The notes: generated from the letters alone by a model not told the origin. Positions 32,437 through 41,347 are shown, counted from the stretch's first letter. The stretch: 53,857 nucleotides of DNA from Chloroflexota bacterium (GCA_003141455.1 PLMA01000034.1:842-54698), one strand, 5' to 3'. Made by a program: numbers and translations.

Positions 32437-33507
32437 ATGCCGACTCTGACCGAAGACGCCGTCCTGAAAGCTCTGGCCACTGTCCAGGAGCCCGAGCTCG
32501 GGGGCAACCTGGTCGCCCGAAATATGATCAAGGACCTGGTGGTCGACGGAGCCAAGGTCGCGTTCACGATCGAGTTGACGACTCCGGCATGCCCGCTCAA
32601 GGATGAGATCCAGGCCAGGGTGGAGGCTGCCCTGAAGCCGATCGGGGCTCAGGAGATCGAGGTTGGCTGGGGCGCGACGGTTCGACGGTCCACTCCCATG
32701 ACGCCGCAGATGTTGCCGGGCGTGAAGAACATCGTGGCCGTGGGGTCCGGCAAAGGCGGAGTGGGCAAGACGACTGTGAGCGTCAACCTGGCCGTGGCAC
32801 TGGCCCAGTCCGGCGCTTCGGTCGGCCTGCTGGATGCCGACATCACCGGGCCCAACATTCCGATGATGATCGGGGCCGAAGGTCAACCCGTGGCCAGCGC
32901 CAACGGCAAGATCACACCGATCGAGGCGTACGGCGTCAAGGTGATCTCGATCCAGTTCTTCCTGCCCGAGGGCCAGCCGGTGGTGTGGAGGGGGCCGCTG
33001 GTCGGCGGCGCCATCCAGCAGTTCCTGCGGGACGTGGAATGGGGCGACCTCGACTACCTGGTCGTAGACCTCCCGCCCGGGACCTCGGATGCGCAGCTGA
33101 CCCTGGCGCAGTCCGTCCCGCTCACCGGCGCCGTGCTGGTGACGACGCCGCAGCAGGTGGCCCTCGCCGACGTGGCCAAGGCTCTGGCGATGTTCAAGCG
33201 CGTCAGCGTCCCGATCCTGGGACTCGTCGAGAATATGTCCGGCTTCGTCTGCGCTCACTGCGGAGAGGTCACCGACATCTTCGGCCGCGGCGGTGGCGAG
33301 CGCTACGCGGCCGAGAACGGCGTCGACTTCCTGGGCGGAATCCCCCTGGACGTGACCGTTCGCCAGGGTGCGGATGTCGGCGTGCCGGCCGTGGCTCAGG
33401 GCCAGCCCGGGCCCGCGGCTAAGGCTCTCGAGCACATCGCCCGCGCCATCGCCGGGAAGGTCAGCATCCAGGCCGCGCGCGAGCAGCCGCTTCTCACCGT
33501 TTCCTGA
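32437..33507 (+). CDS. mrp: Mrp/NBP35-family iron-sulfur cluster carrier ATPase
   Basis: This 356-residue protein has an N-terminal MIP18-like domain (~1-85; VQEPELGGNLVARNMIKDL, TTPACPLKDEI) fused to a ParA/MinD-type P-loop domain with deviant Walker A VGSGKGGVGKTTVSVNLAV and Walker B YLVVDLPPGTSD. A late CAHCGEV gives the CxxC that binds a bridging Fe-S cluster at the dimer interface. Mrp/ApbC proteins deliver Fe-S clusters to target enzymes. Full length for the family. A TATAGG hexamer ~70 nt upstream may be the promoter -10. The family call is firm; specific clients are unknown. Confidence 0.94.
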   Translation: MPTLTEDAVLKALATVQEPELGGNLVARNMIKDLVVDGAKVAFTIELTTPACPLKDEIQARVEAALKPIGAQEIEVGWGATVRRSTPMTPQMLPGVKNIVAVGSGKGGVGKTTVSVNLAVALAQSGASVGLLDADITGPNIPMMIGAEGQPVASANGKITPIEAYGVKVISIQFFLPEGQPVVWRGPLVGGAIQQFLRDVEWGDLDYLVVDLPPGTSDAQLTLAQSVPLTGAVLVTTPQQVALADVAKALAMFKRVSVPILGLVENMSGFVCAHCGEVTDIFGRGGGERYAAENGVDFLGGIPLDVTVRQGADVGVPAVAQGQPGPAAKALEHIARAIAGKVSIQAAREQPLLTVS

Positions 33508-33647
33508 CGGCTCGAGGGGCGCCCTCGCCGCGCTCACAGGCCGGTGTTCGATCGCCGTGTTCTGGACCGGCGATCAAATAGGTTGCGACTACGGACCTTC
33601 GAGGGGTCTCCGCCCGGGTAGTATTGGGATGTCTCCAAGAGGTCCCG

Positions 33648-34769
33648 ATGCCCTGTCCTGATTGCGGTACGCCGTCCGCGCCGGGTGCGCACTTCTGCCA
33701 CCAGTGCGGCCGAAGGCTGGTGGCGCTGACCGATGGGCTGACGGCCGGCGACCGGCGCGTCGTGAGTGCTCTCTTCGCCGACCTGGTTGGGTACACGCGC
33801 CTCGTCGCCGAGCTGGACCTGGAGGAAGTCAGGGCGCGCGTCGACAAGGCTCTCGGCCTCTTGAGCCAGGCTGTCGTCCACTTCGGCGGCTCGGTCGAGA
33901 AGTTCGCGGGGGATGCCGTGCTGGCCGTCTTCGGAGCACCCCTGGGCCACGACGACGATGCCCTGCGGTCCTGCTTGTGCGCCCTCGAAATGCAGGCCGC
34001 CCTGGCCCGGAGCCAGGCCGGGCACGACCGCCCGCTCCAGCTGCGGGTCGGCATTGCCACGGGCGAGGTCGTGGCAGCTCCTCGGGAGATGGCGGGAACG
34101 CGGTCCCTGGCTCTCACGGGCGATCCCATGACGACCGCTGCCCGGCTGCAGCAACTGGCCGAGCCGAACGAGATCCTGCTGGACGACGCGACTGCCTCGG
34201 CCGCCGGACCGCACATCGGCGTAGAGCATATCGGCGAGCGCCTGCTGAGGGGGCAGAGTCGCGCCGTCACGGTCCTCCGCCTCGGGAGCGAGCGCCGCAT
34301 CGTCAGCCATCCCTTCCGGCGCGTGGCCCCTCTCATCGGTCGCGACGACGAGAAGGCGCGCCTCACCCGCCTGCTGCGCCGGACCGCCCAGACCCGACGC
34401 GGTGGAGCGGTGCTCCTGCGCGGCGAGCCCGGGATCGGCAAGTCGCGGTTGCTGTGCGAGATGGAAGATGAGGCTCGGGCCGCCGGGTTCGCCTGGATGT
34501 GGCTCGACAACACGCCCCATGGCATGGACACCCCCTATCGTGCCGTCCGCAACATGGTCGACTGGCTGGCGGACGAGCAGGGTGTGGCGGCCGGCCTGGT
34601 CGCTCGCCAGCTGCTCTTCGGTGCGGGCGCGGGACCCAGCAGTGACCCGGAGTCCGCGCGCCTGATGCTGGGGGCCGTCGCCGTCTTGGCGCGCGATTCG
34701 GACGTACGCTTGCTTGCCAGGAGGGTTGGGAGCCGGCGACGGCCGACCTGGCCGATCCTGCCGAACTGA
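33648..34769 (+). pseudogene. Adenylate/guanylate cyclase-ATPase protein, 5' part (frameshift at ~34700-34720)
   Basis: This 373-residue reading opens with a zinc ribbon (CPDCGTPSAPGAHFCHQCG) and a class III cyclase domain (~30-190): metal Asp residues in LFADLVGYTRLV and FAGDAVLAVFGAP, and the conserved Arg in MTTAARLQQL. The transition-state Asn normally three residues before that AAR is Thr here. A NACHT/MalT-like ATPase starts at ~230 with Walker A LLRGEPGIGKSRLL. The frame ends in unrelated RRVGSRRRPTWPILPN, while the ATPase continues in another frame from about 34715 (CQEGWEPATADLADPAELK). A -1 shift or a one-base deletion restores one ~690-residue protein. It may be a sequencing error, true mutation or frameshifted gene. 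Confidence 0.72.
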
Positions 34770-34783
34770 AGGCCGGGCTCAAG

Positions 34784-35710
34784 ATGGCGACCGAGATGTG
34801 GGTCACCACGATGGTCGCCGAGCAGCCACGCTGCATCGTGTTCGACGATTTCCATTGGATGGACCCTTCGAGCCGGCAGCTGATGGACCACGTGGTTTAC
34901 GCGGCTGCCGACCTGCCTCTGGTGGTTCTGGCGGGTTCAAGGCCGCCGGTCACGCCCACCTGGATCGACTTGCCCCACGTCGAATCGATCGATCTTGCGG
35001 GTCTCGACGAGGCAGCAACCGAGAAGCTCGCCGGCGCTGTGGCGGGTGCCGCCCTGGAATCGGAGTCCGCCCGCTGGCTGTACCAGAGGACGGCCGGGAA
35101 CGCGCTCTTCGTCAGCGAGATCATGCGGACGCTGCAGGAGACCGGCTGGCTCGAACGGTTTGGTAAACGATTCCGGATCGATCGTGGCGCGGCCCGGCGG
35201 GGCGTGCCGCTGAGTCTGAAAGCGCTCCTCGGCGCCCGAATAGACGCCCTGCCGCCGGCGCCTCGAGGCGTGTTGGAAGTCGCCGCAGTCGTCGGCATGA
35301 CATTCTCGGAGCCGCTCCTGTCCGCCCTGTGCGGCGGCGCACTGGAAGAGAATCTCCGTCAACTGGCCGAAGCCGGGATCATCGCTCCGGCCGACGAGGC
35401 CGGCGCCGGGCCGGATCGATGGCGGTTCCGCCACCAGCTCTTCCTGGACGCGGCCTACGGCCGTTTGCTGGCCGGCCGGCGACGGCAGCTCCACGCGAAC
35501 CTGGCCGATCAGCTCGAGACCATAGAGCCGCGGGTCGATGCCGCGGAGCTGGCTCGCCACCGGGTCGCCGCCGGAGACCCCGAACGGGCGCTGCCGCTGC
35601 TCGAACAGGCCGCGCGGGAGGCCGCGGCGGTCGGAGCGGTGGCGGAGGCGGAGGCGTTCTTGCGCACGGTTGCCGAGCTCAAGCGAGAGGCGGGTCCGAT
35701 CGCTCCTTAG
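34784..35710 (+). pseudogene. Adenylate/guanylate cyclase-ATPase protein, 3' part
   Basis: This piece carries the rest of the ATPase domain: Walker B-type CIVFDDFHWMDPSSRQL, a sensor-like loop VVLAGSRPPVTP, a winged-helix-like region LKALLGARIDALPPAPRGVL and a C-terminal helical part (LLEQAAREAAAVGAVAEAEAFL). Walker A lies in the other frame upstream, so neither part could hydrolyse ATP alone. The continuous coding signal actually begins near 34715, upstream of this ATG, which has no convincing Shine-Dalgarno sequence. This supports one gene broken by a frame change over two natural genes. The C-terminal TPR tail is shorter than in most relatives. Confidence 0.7.
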
Positions 35711-35726
35711 CCGCGCCGGCCGGCCC

Positions 35727-36941
35727 TCACGAGAGTACCCGGCGAGGCCGGGCAACCCGTAGCCGGCGAGCCGTCCTGAACCCGATCAGCCCGAAGGCCA
35801 TGGCACTTCCGGTGATGGACGGTGCGGCCGCGATCGCTCCTCCGGCCGGAGCCAATGCTGCCGCTCCGGGAGGCAGGGGCACGGAACCCCATACACCGGC
35901 CGCCCAGGCCGCGTCCGCCAGCCTGTTCTGACCGCTCAACGAGGGGTGGAGGTAGTCGACCGTGCTCAGGTCGGCAATGATGAAGTCGCCCACCGAGAGG
36001 AGCGACTCGTTGCTCGTGCAGTAAAGCTTGCCGCTCGTCGAGCCGGCGGCCGAGATGTCATCGCAAGCTTGGGCCAGGCTCGCCTCGTACTGGCGTAGAT
36101 ACGTTTCGGCCTCCGCGAGGGTCGAGGGGCTGTTGTCTCCCAGGAAGGGTGCGCATGCGTTCGAGTTTCGAGGGAGCGCCAGATAGGCCTTGGCCTTCGG
36201 GTTGGCCTGAGTGATGTCTCGCAGGTGGCTGAAGTCGGGGACCGACAGCATCAGGATCCGGCTGCCCGCCGGCAACCCGGCCCGCAGGATCGAGATCGCC
36301 GAGTGGAGGTCGGACTCGAAGGAGGCGGGATCGGTCTTGGGGTCGTCGCACAGGTCGTTCGTGCCGAGCTCGAACGTGACGTAAGCGGTCTGACCGGGCG
36401 AGAGCTTGCCGGCTGCCGCCACGACCGCCGCGGCCTGCCGTGGGGCGTCGTTCATCTTCCGGCCTGACGTTGCGGCATCTACGAGCTTGGGAGAGCCTCC
36501 CAGCGCGATGAATCGCTCGGCGAGACTGTAGACACCGTCGCCCTTCGCGGTACCGATGACCCACGAGAACTGGGTGTGGTCGCGCAGGTACGCGGGCGAG
36601 ACGCTGTAGGCCTGACTGTACGAGTCGCCGATGGCTCCGAGGAGCGCCGGGAGCGGTGGCGCCGTGGGGGCGGCCGGCGTCGGAGTGGGAGCCGGAGCGG
36701 GGGAGGCCGTCGGCGCGGGCGTATCGGACGGCATGGGCGTGACCAATGGTCCGCCCGGGCTCGATGCCGCTGCCGTCGTGGACGGAGGCGCGTCGGGCGA
36801 GGCAGCGGCCGTGACGCCGTGTCCGCCGACGAGGCCGGCCTCGAGACCGACCACGACCGCCAGTGCGGCGGCCAGCGCGAGGAGCGCCAGCGCGAAGGCA
36901 CGTGGCGGTCGACCCGCAAGCCAGGACTTCAGTCCACCCAT
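35727..36941 (-). CDS. Secreted/anchored SGNH-family hydrolase
   Basis: This 404-residue protein has a signal or anchor helix (ALALLALAAALAVVVGLEAG), an Ala/Pro/Ser/Thr-rich linker to ~95, then a GDSL/SGNH esterase domain: block I GAIGDSYSQAY with the catalytic Ser, block III TFELGTNDLCDD, and block V DYLHPSLSGQN with Asp-His. A second hydrophobic stretch near the C terminus (AALAPAGGAIAAAPSITGSAMAFGLIGF) followed by Arg residues may anchor it like a sortase-less tail. Cysteines in DLCDD, NACAPF and QACDD may form disulfides. It should cleave esters of lipids or polysaccharides outside the cell. TAGGAT lies 6 nt before the ATG. Confidence 0.9.
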   Translation of the reverse strand: MGGLKSWLAGRPPRAFALALLALAAALAVVVGLEAGLVGGHGVTAAASPDAPPSTTAAASSPGGPLVTPMPSDTPAPTASPAPAPTPTPAAPTAPPLPALLGAIGDSYSQAYSVSPAYLRDHTQFSWVIGTAKGDGVYSLAERFIALGGSPKLVDAATSGRKMNDAPRQAAAVVAAAGKLSPGQTAYVTFELGTNDLCDDPKTDPASFESDLHSAISILRAGLPAGSRILMLSVPDFSHLRDITQANPKAKAYLALPRNSNACAPFLGDNSPSTLAEAETYLRQYEASLAQACDDISAAGSTSGKLYCTSNESLLSVGDFIIADLSTVDYLHPSLSGQNRLADAAWAAGVWGSVPLPPGAAALAPAGGAIAAAPSITGSAMAFGLIGFRTARRLRVARPRRVLS

Positions 36942-37105
36942 ACGGCAATCCTACGGCGCGGGCGAATCGGTGGCACGCCTCAGACCTGCCCGCCGGGTAG
37001 AGCTCTGGATCGCGGCCCCGACCCGCCCGCCGGAGCGGATGTGCCGGATCGCGACCCTGACCGATCCTGTTCTCCCGCGGCGGTGCCGCCGCCTAAGATG
37101 TCGCC

Positions 37106-37804
37106 ATGCTGCAAGCTGAATTTGCCGTCGAGGCACTCGGGCGCTGCCGCCTGTTCGCCGGTCTCGGTCCCGAAGCCCTGGAGGCGATAGCTCGAAGTCT
37201 CAGGATTCGCCACTTCCGCCGTGGCGAGGTCCTGTTCCACGAAGGCGATCCGGGCGATGCTCTATTCATCGTCGCCTCGGGCGCGGTGAAGGTGGTCGTA
37301 CCTTCGGAAGAGGGCGGAGAGGCCATTCTCGCGACCCTGAAGCGCGGGGATTTTCTGGGCGAACTGGCGTTGCTGGACGGAGCACCGCGCTCGGCCAGTG
37401 CGATCGCTCTGGAGGCCACGGACGCACTGACCCTGCCACGCGATCAGTTCCGTGCCCTGGCCGACGCGGAGCCGGCGATTCGAGGCGCCCTCCTGGAGGC
37501 GATGGCAAGGGAGCTGCGCCGCCTCACGAAGCACGTTGCCGAGCTGCACTTCCTCGACCTGACCGGGCGGCTTGCCGCAAGGCTGGTGCGCCTCGCGGAG
37601 GAGCACGGCGAGCGGTTGCCGGACGGCTCGGTCCGGCTCGACGCGCCGCTCACCCAGAGCGATCTGGCGGCAATGATCGGGGCCACCCGCCAGAGCGTGA
37701 ACAAGCTACTCGGCGAGTTCGAGGAAGAAGGCCTGCTCCGTCTCGAGCGCGACAGTATCGTCGTGGCGGACGTGCCGGCTCTTGCCAGGGCGGCTCGCCG
37801 GTAG
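37106..37804 (+). CDS. Crp/Fnr-family transcriptional regulator
   Basis: This 232-residue regulator has a cyclic-nucleotide-binding domain (~12-125) with the phosphate-binding cassette FLGELALLDGAPRSASAIAL, a long dimerisation helix, and a C-terminal helix-turn-helix (APLTQSDLAAMIGATRQSVNKLLGEFEEEG). The Glu and Arg of GELALLDGxxRSA that contact cAMP are present, so it may bind cAMP. No Fnr-type cysteines are seen. TAAGAT lies 6 nt upstream of the ATG, suggesting leaderless transcription. It is divergent from the SGNH hydrolase gene. With the broken class III cyclase and the cNMP-only protein nearby, it points to a cyclic-nucleotide signalling cluster. Confidence 0.94.
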   Translation: MLQAEFAVEALGRCRLFAGLGPEALEAIARSLRIRHFRRGEVLFHEGDPGDALFIVASGAVKVVVPSEEGGEAILATLKRGDFLGELALLDGAPRSASAIALEATDALTLPRDQFRALADAEPAIRGALLEAMARELRRLTKHVAELHFLDLTGRLAARLVRLAEEHGERLPDGSVRLDAPLTQSDLAAMIGATRQSVNKLLGEFEEEGLLRLERDSIVVADVPALARAARR

Positions 37805-37810
37805 ACCCTC

Positions 37811-37845
37811 GGGCTCGGCGCCGGGACCGGGGCTCGGCGCCGGGA
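37811..37845. repeat. 16-bp direct repeat downstream of the Crp-type gene
   Basis: GGGCTCGGCGCCGGGA occurs twice, at 37811-37826 and 37830-37845, separated by 3 nt. Each copy contains the palindrome GGCGCC. It lies in the 109-nt gap between the Crp-type gene and the convergent cNMP protein gene. No function is clear. Confidence 0.6.
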
Positions 37846-37913
37846 TCAGAGACGTCGCGGGCCGGGGACGTGGCGCGGCCGGGCCTCGCCGATCCGGCGC
37901 GACCGCCGGTCCG

Positions 37914-38396
37914 TCAACCCGCCGAGATGACCCCTTCGCGTCCCAGCTGAAGGAGCTGCGCTCGGCTCTCGTCGAGATGATGAGTGGCGATCCCGAACAG
38001 CCGCTTCAGAAGCAACGCCGACTGAGTGGATCCGCCGCTCAGCAGGGCCAGAAGCTCGGAAGTGGGTATGGAGATCAGGACGGCCGGACCGATCGCTCGG
38101 GCGGTCGAGAGCGCCTTGGGATCTTCGCGCAGGGCCGACCAGCCGAGCAGGTCACCCGCGTGAAGCGTCGACACCAGAACCCAGCGGTGTTCGTGTCGGA
38201 CCCGTAGGGCCAGCTGGCCTTTCTCGAGCCAGTGAATCTCCGAAACGGGCGCTCCCATCTCCACGAGAGTCTCCCCGTCCGCCAGGACGCGACGGACCGA
38301 GGATCCCGAAAGAGCCTCGAGGTCGGCCGGGCTCAGTCCCTCGAACAGCGGCAGCCTCGTAAGCTCGGCTGCGCTGACACTCTCCGTCGTGCTCAT
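37914..38396 (-). CDS. Cyclic-nucleotide-binding domain protein without DNA-binding domain
   Basis: This 160-residue protein contains only a cNMP-binding-type beta barrel (LTRLPLFEGLSPADLEALSG, ETLVEMGAPVSEIHWLEKGQL, LHAGDLLGWSALRED). No helix-turn-helix follows; the C terminus is a single helix (ALLLKRLFGIATHHLDESRAQLLQL). The cassette reads GDLLGWSAL, which lacks the usual Glu and Arg contacts, so nucleotide binding is doubtful and it may bind another ligand. It faces the Crp-family gene convergently. Possible roles include a binding partner or decoy for signalling; this is inference. Confidence 0.72.
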   Translation of the reverse strand: MSTTESVSAAELTRLPLFEGLSPADLEALSGSSVRRVLADGETLVEMGAPVSEIHWLEKGQLALRVRHEHRWVLVSTLHAGDLLGWSALREDPKALSTARAIGPAVLISIPTSELLALLSGGSTQSALLLKRLFGIATHHLDESRAQLLQLGREGVISAG

Positions 38397-38496
38397 CTCT
38401 CACCCACTCCCCAGATCATCCGGAATCCTCGGGTCGCTATTGTCCATCCGATGCCCACTTGCGCGCTGGACGTCCGAACGGGTCGGCGGCACGCGG

Positions 38497-39693
38497 TCAG
38501 TGCTCCTTCGCGAGGCGGTGGAGAAATGCCGCCGCCGCAATCGCGGCCCGGCGCCTGCCTTCCTCGCCGCCCAGGAAGGCAGTCTGGCTCGCCTCCGAGA
38601 CTCCCCACGGACCGGCGACGGCCAGCTCCACGCGCGTATCCTCGCCGGTCTCCACTGCCCGCACAGCGATCCCGATCGACGCTCCGGCCTCCTTCCTGGC
38701 GCGCTCCGCCAGGGAGGGAAGTGGCCGAGTTGGGTCGTCGGCGGCCAGGGTCCGAGCGTCCAGGAGCCACGCGGCCTCGCCCAGAAGGCGAGTGGTGGAG
38801 CCGCCGGTGCCGGCTTCGACGAGAGCGGCGGTCCAGACATGTTCGGCGAGCTGACGACCAAGGACGGCCTGCCACGTCTCGTCGTCGCGGCCCCAGACAT
38901 GGTCCCCGACGGCCGCGAGGACTGAGGCCGTCGCCTCCTCGACGAGCTCCGCGGGCCCCCGCCCCGCCTGTGCCACCGCCGAGATCCGGACGTCGACCGC
39001 GTCCGACCGCGCATACGTGGCCACGGTCGGATTGTCGGCGCGCAGCAGCTCCTCGCCTAGTAACACAGCCACGGCCGACTCGCCGATCCCGGCGAGGCGG
39101 TAGGACCGGGTGATCCTCTCCTGGCCCAGGCCGCGCTCGTGGAGGCGGGGGAGCACCCAATCTCGCCACATCGGACTGATCTCGCCGGGCGGACCCGGCA
39201 GAGCAACCACCACGCGGCCGTCTGCCCGATCGATCCACCACCCCGGAGCGGTGCCGCGTTCGTTGGGGATTGCTGTCGCCGAGGGGATCAGCCACGCCTG
39301 CTTGAGGTTCGTCTCGGCGAACGCGAGGCCTCGTCGCTCGAAGAGGTGGCGCAGCCAGCCCGCAAGCTCGGGATCGACGGTCGGGCGCTCCCCGAGGACC
39401 TCGGCGATCGCCTCGCGTGTCAAGTCGTCCGGCGTGGGGCCCAGGCCGCCGGTAGTAACGACCAGATCGGCGGCTGCCAGGGCCCCGCTGAGAGCGGCCG
39501 CGACCGCGGCCAATCGGTCGGGGAGTGCCGAGATCCACAGCACGTCGACGCCGGTGCCGGAGAGGGATCTGGCCAGGTCGCCGGTGTTCGTGTCGCGTGT
39601 CTCGCCGGTCGTCAACTCACTGCCCACAGCCAGCAGCACGACGGTGCGGAGCGGTCGGGGAATGCTCGTCGGGTGGCCTGTCGGGCTGCTCAC
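38497..39693 (-). CDS. cinA: CinA family protein with degenerate C-terminal domain
   Basis: This 398-residue protein has an N-terminal MoCF/COG1058 domain (LLAVGSELTTGETRDTNTGDLA, LVVTTGGLGPTPDDLTREAIAE, VVALPGPPGEISPMW) typical of CinA, which hydrolyses ADP-ribose or related nucleotides. The C-terminal PncC-like NMN deamidase domain is present but altered: the usual ESCTGG reads EAGTGGSTTRLLGEA, so the catalytic Ser is missing and deamidase activity is doubtful. GTG start; TACACT lies 6 nt upstream, suggesting a leaderless message. It is divergent from the holin-like membrane gene. Confidence 0.88.
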   Translation of the reverse strand: MSSPTGHPTSIPRPLRTVVLLAVGSELTTGETRDTNTGDLARSLSGTGVDVLWISALPDRLAAVAAALSGALAAADLVVTTGGLGPTPDDLTREAIAEVLGERPTVDPELAGWLRHLFERRGLAFAETNLKQAWLIPSATAIPNERGTAPGWWIDRADGRVVVALPGPPGEISPMWRDWVLPRLHERGLGQERITRSYRLAGIGESAVAVLLGEELLRADNPTVATYARSDAVDVRISAVAQAGRGPAELVEEATASVLAAVGDHVWGRDDETWQAVLGRQLAEHVWTAALVEAGTGGSTTRLLGEAAWLLDARTLAADDPTRPLPSLAERARKEAGASIGIAVRAVETGEDTRVELAVAGPWGVSEASQTAFLGGEEGRRRAAIAAAAFLHRLAKEH

Positions 39694-39840
39694 CGCCGGA
39701 GTGTACGGTCACGCGACTCTTGCCGCCGCCGACGACGGCTACAGTCCATCGCGACGAGGCCGCAGACCTGCGCCTCGCCGGCGCCTTGCTCGCCGCTGCT
39801 ATGATCCGGCTGCTGTCACTACCAACCTGAAGGAATCCCC

Positions 39841-40671
39841 TTGGCCGACCGGCCCTCTCCGTCCGAATCCTCAGATCCCTCACCTGCGCAGGACGCTCAG
39901 TCCGCACCGCCCGGCCTGGGCGAGCAGTTCGGCCGAACGCGAAACGCGTTGGTCGGGCTCGTATCGGCCCACGTGAATCTGGCCCGGGCCGAGTTCGCGG
40001 AGATCGGCGGCCAGATCAAGCGCGCGGCCGCGTTCGGCGGCATCGCCCTGCTGCTCCTCTTCCTGGGCGGCATGCTCGTCGTGATCGGCACCGCGCTCTT
40101 CGTCGGCGAGGTCGTCTTCCACTCGATCGGTTGGGGAGTCCTGCTCGGCGGCGAGCTCTTCGTCGGCTCGGCGGTTCTCCTGGTGCTGGCAATCATCGAT
40201 CTCGGCCGGGGCCGAGCCTTCTCGAGCTTCGTCGTGGCGCTCGGTATCGGCCTGGCGGTGACGGGGGTCTTCGCCGTGGACTGGGCCGCGGTCAGTCGCA
40301 ACAACACAGGTCTACCCGGCGGGCTCGTGCTCGCGGTCCTCACCGGCGTCGTGGTGTTCGGGCTGCTGGGTGCGGCCCTCGGCGCCGGCTTCGGGAGAGG
40401 CGCGGCCGCGGCTGGTCTGGTGGCAGGCGTAGTGTTTGGCGCGCTGCTCGGCGCGCTCGCCTCGGCGCACCTCGGCCTGCGGGTTTCCGTGGCGCTGGGA
40501 TTGGCCGCAATGCTGCTGTTCTGGCCGATCTGCGCGGCCGTTCTCGTGTTCCGGCACGGCATCGACATGGACAAGCTCAAGGCTCGCTTCGTGCCAGTTC
40601 AGACAATCGAGACAACCAAGGAGACGATCGAGTGGGTGCGCGAACAGATGCCGCTCGGGCGGAAGTCGTAG
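39841..40671 (+). CDS. Membrane protein, phage-holin-family/DUF1469-like
   Basis: This is a 276-residue protein with a Ser/Pro/Gln-rich N-terminal tail, an amphipathic helix (LVSAHVNLARAEFAEIGGQIKRA), then two membrane helices (GIALLLLFLGGMLVVIGTALF; VLLGGELFVGSAVLLVLAII) as in the putative 'phage holin' or YqjE-like family. Four to five additional hydrophobic segments extend the protein beyond the family's normal ~130 residues, to ~255. Despite the family name there is no phage context here. TTG start with AAGGA 8 nt upstream. It overlaps the next gene by 40 nt. Function is unknown; related proteins occur beside DUF3618-type genes. Confidence 0.8.
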   Translation: MADRPSPSESSDPSPAQDAQSAPPGLGEQFGRTRNALVGLVSAHVNLARAEFAEIGGQIKRAAAFGGIALLLLFLGGMLVVIGTALFVGEVVFHSIGWGVLLGGELFVGSAVLLVLAIIDLGRGRAFSSFVVALGIGLAVTGVFAVDWAAVSRNNTGLPGGLVLAVLTGVVVFGLLGAALGAGFGRGAAAAGLVAGVVFGALLGALASAHLGLRVSVALGLAAMLLFWPICAAVLVFRHGIDMDKLKARFVPVQTIETTKETIEWVREQMPLGRKS

Positions 40672-41267
40672 CCCAACGCCAGGTTCTGCTGGACGAGGTC
40701 GTCAGGCTCGAAGCTGCCGGCCGGTCGGCCATCGACATTCCGGCGAAGATTCGGCGTGCGCCGGCCAGAACGGCCGCGCTGGTAGCAGGGACCGCGTTCA
40801 TGGCGCTCGGCGGGCCGAAGAAGGCGTACCGGGCCCTTCGGCGCGCCGTGCTCGGGCCCAAGGCGGACCTCCCGAAGTCGATGCTTCCCGAGCAGATCGA
40901 CAAGGCCCTGCGCTCGCTCGGCGACGACGGCGACCGGGTGCGCGGGCTGGTCGAGCGCGAGTTCGTCGGCTACCTGGAGAAGAACAAGCCCGTCCGCGAA
41001 GCCCGCGACTTGCGAGGCACGCTCTCCGAGCTCGGCGGGAACATCCTGCGGCCCGTGACCGCCCAGGCGGGCAAGCGGCTCGCCACCGATCTCTTCTCGC
41101 CCGAAGGGGGCGGCTTCGCCGAAGCGATGAATCGGATCCGGGCGCGCCGCGACGCCCATCAGGCCGCCCAAGATGCCGGCCCGGCATCGGCCGGCGGCGA
41201 GACCGGGTCGGAGATGGGGCCGGAGGCACGCCGCGGTCGCGGTCGCAACGTGCTGCGCCCGCGCTGA
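40632..41267 (+). CDS. Hypothetical protein coupled to the holin-like gene
   Basis: This 211-residue protein starts at a GTG inside the 3' end of the preceding gene. A short N-terminal helix (RQVLLDEVVRLEAAGRSAID) precedes PAKIRRAPARTAALVAGTAFMALGG, which could be one membrane helix, then basic and helical stretches (KAYRALRRAVLGPK, GLVEREFVGYLEKNKP). This is the layout of DUF3618-like proteins that follow YqjE/holin-like genes. A better start with a ribosome site is not visible, so overlapping coupling is assumed. No catalytic motif is present. Confidence 0.7.
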   Translation: MGARTDAARAEVVAQRQVLLDEVVRLEAAGRSAIDIPAKIRRAPARTAALVAGTAFMALGGPKKAYRALRRAVLGPKADLPKSMLPEQIDKALRSLGDDGDRVRGLVEREFVGYLEKNKPVREARDLRGTLSELGGNILRPVTAQAGKRLATDLFSPEGGGFAEAMNRIRARRDAHQAAQDAGPASAGGETGSEMGPEARRGRGRNVLRPR

Positions 41268-41298
41268 TCGCCGCGCGCCGCGACGCCCATCAGGCCGC
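41142..41298. repeat. 26-bp direct repeat flanking the 3' end of the hypothetical gene
   Basis: GCGCGCCGCGACGCCCATCA plus GGCCGC occurs at 41142-41167 and again at 41273-41298. The first copy encodes RRDAHQAA near the protein's end; the second lies just after the stop, 50 nt before tRNA-Leu. It looks like a local duplication of coding sequence. Confidence 0.7.
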
Positions 41299-41347
41299 TC
41301 GCGCCATTGCCCCAACCCGCATAGACCCCGCTAGACTCTGTGGCCAC

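Noticed and set aside
39841-40671. Phage holin or prophage remnant
   Set aside because: The family name is historical. No other phage genes, att sites or lysis genes are nearby.
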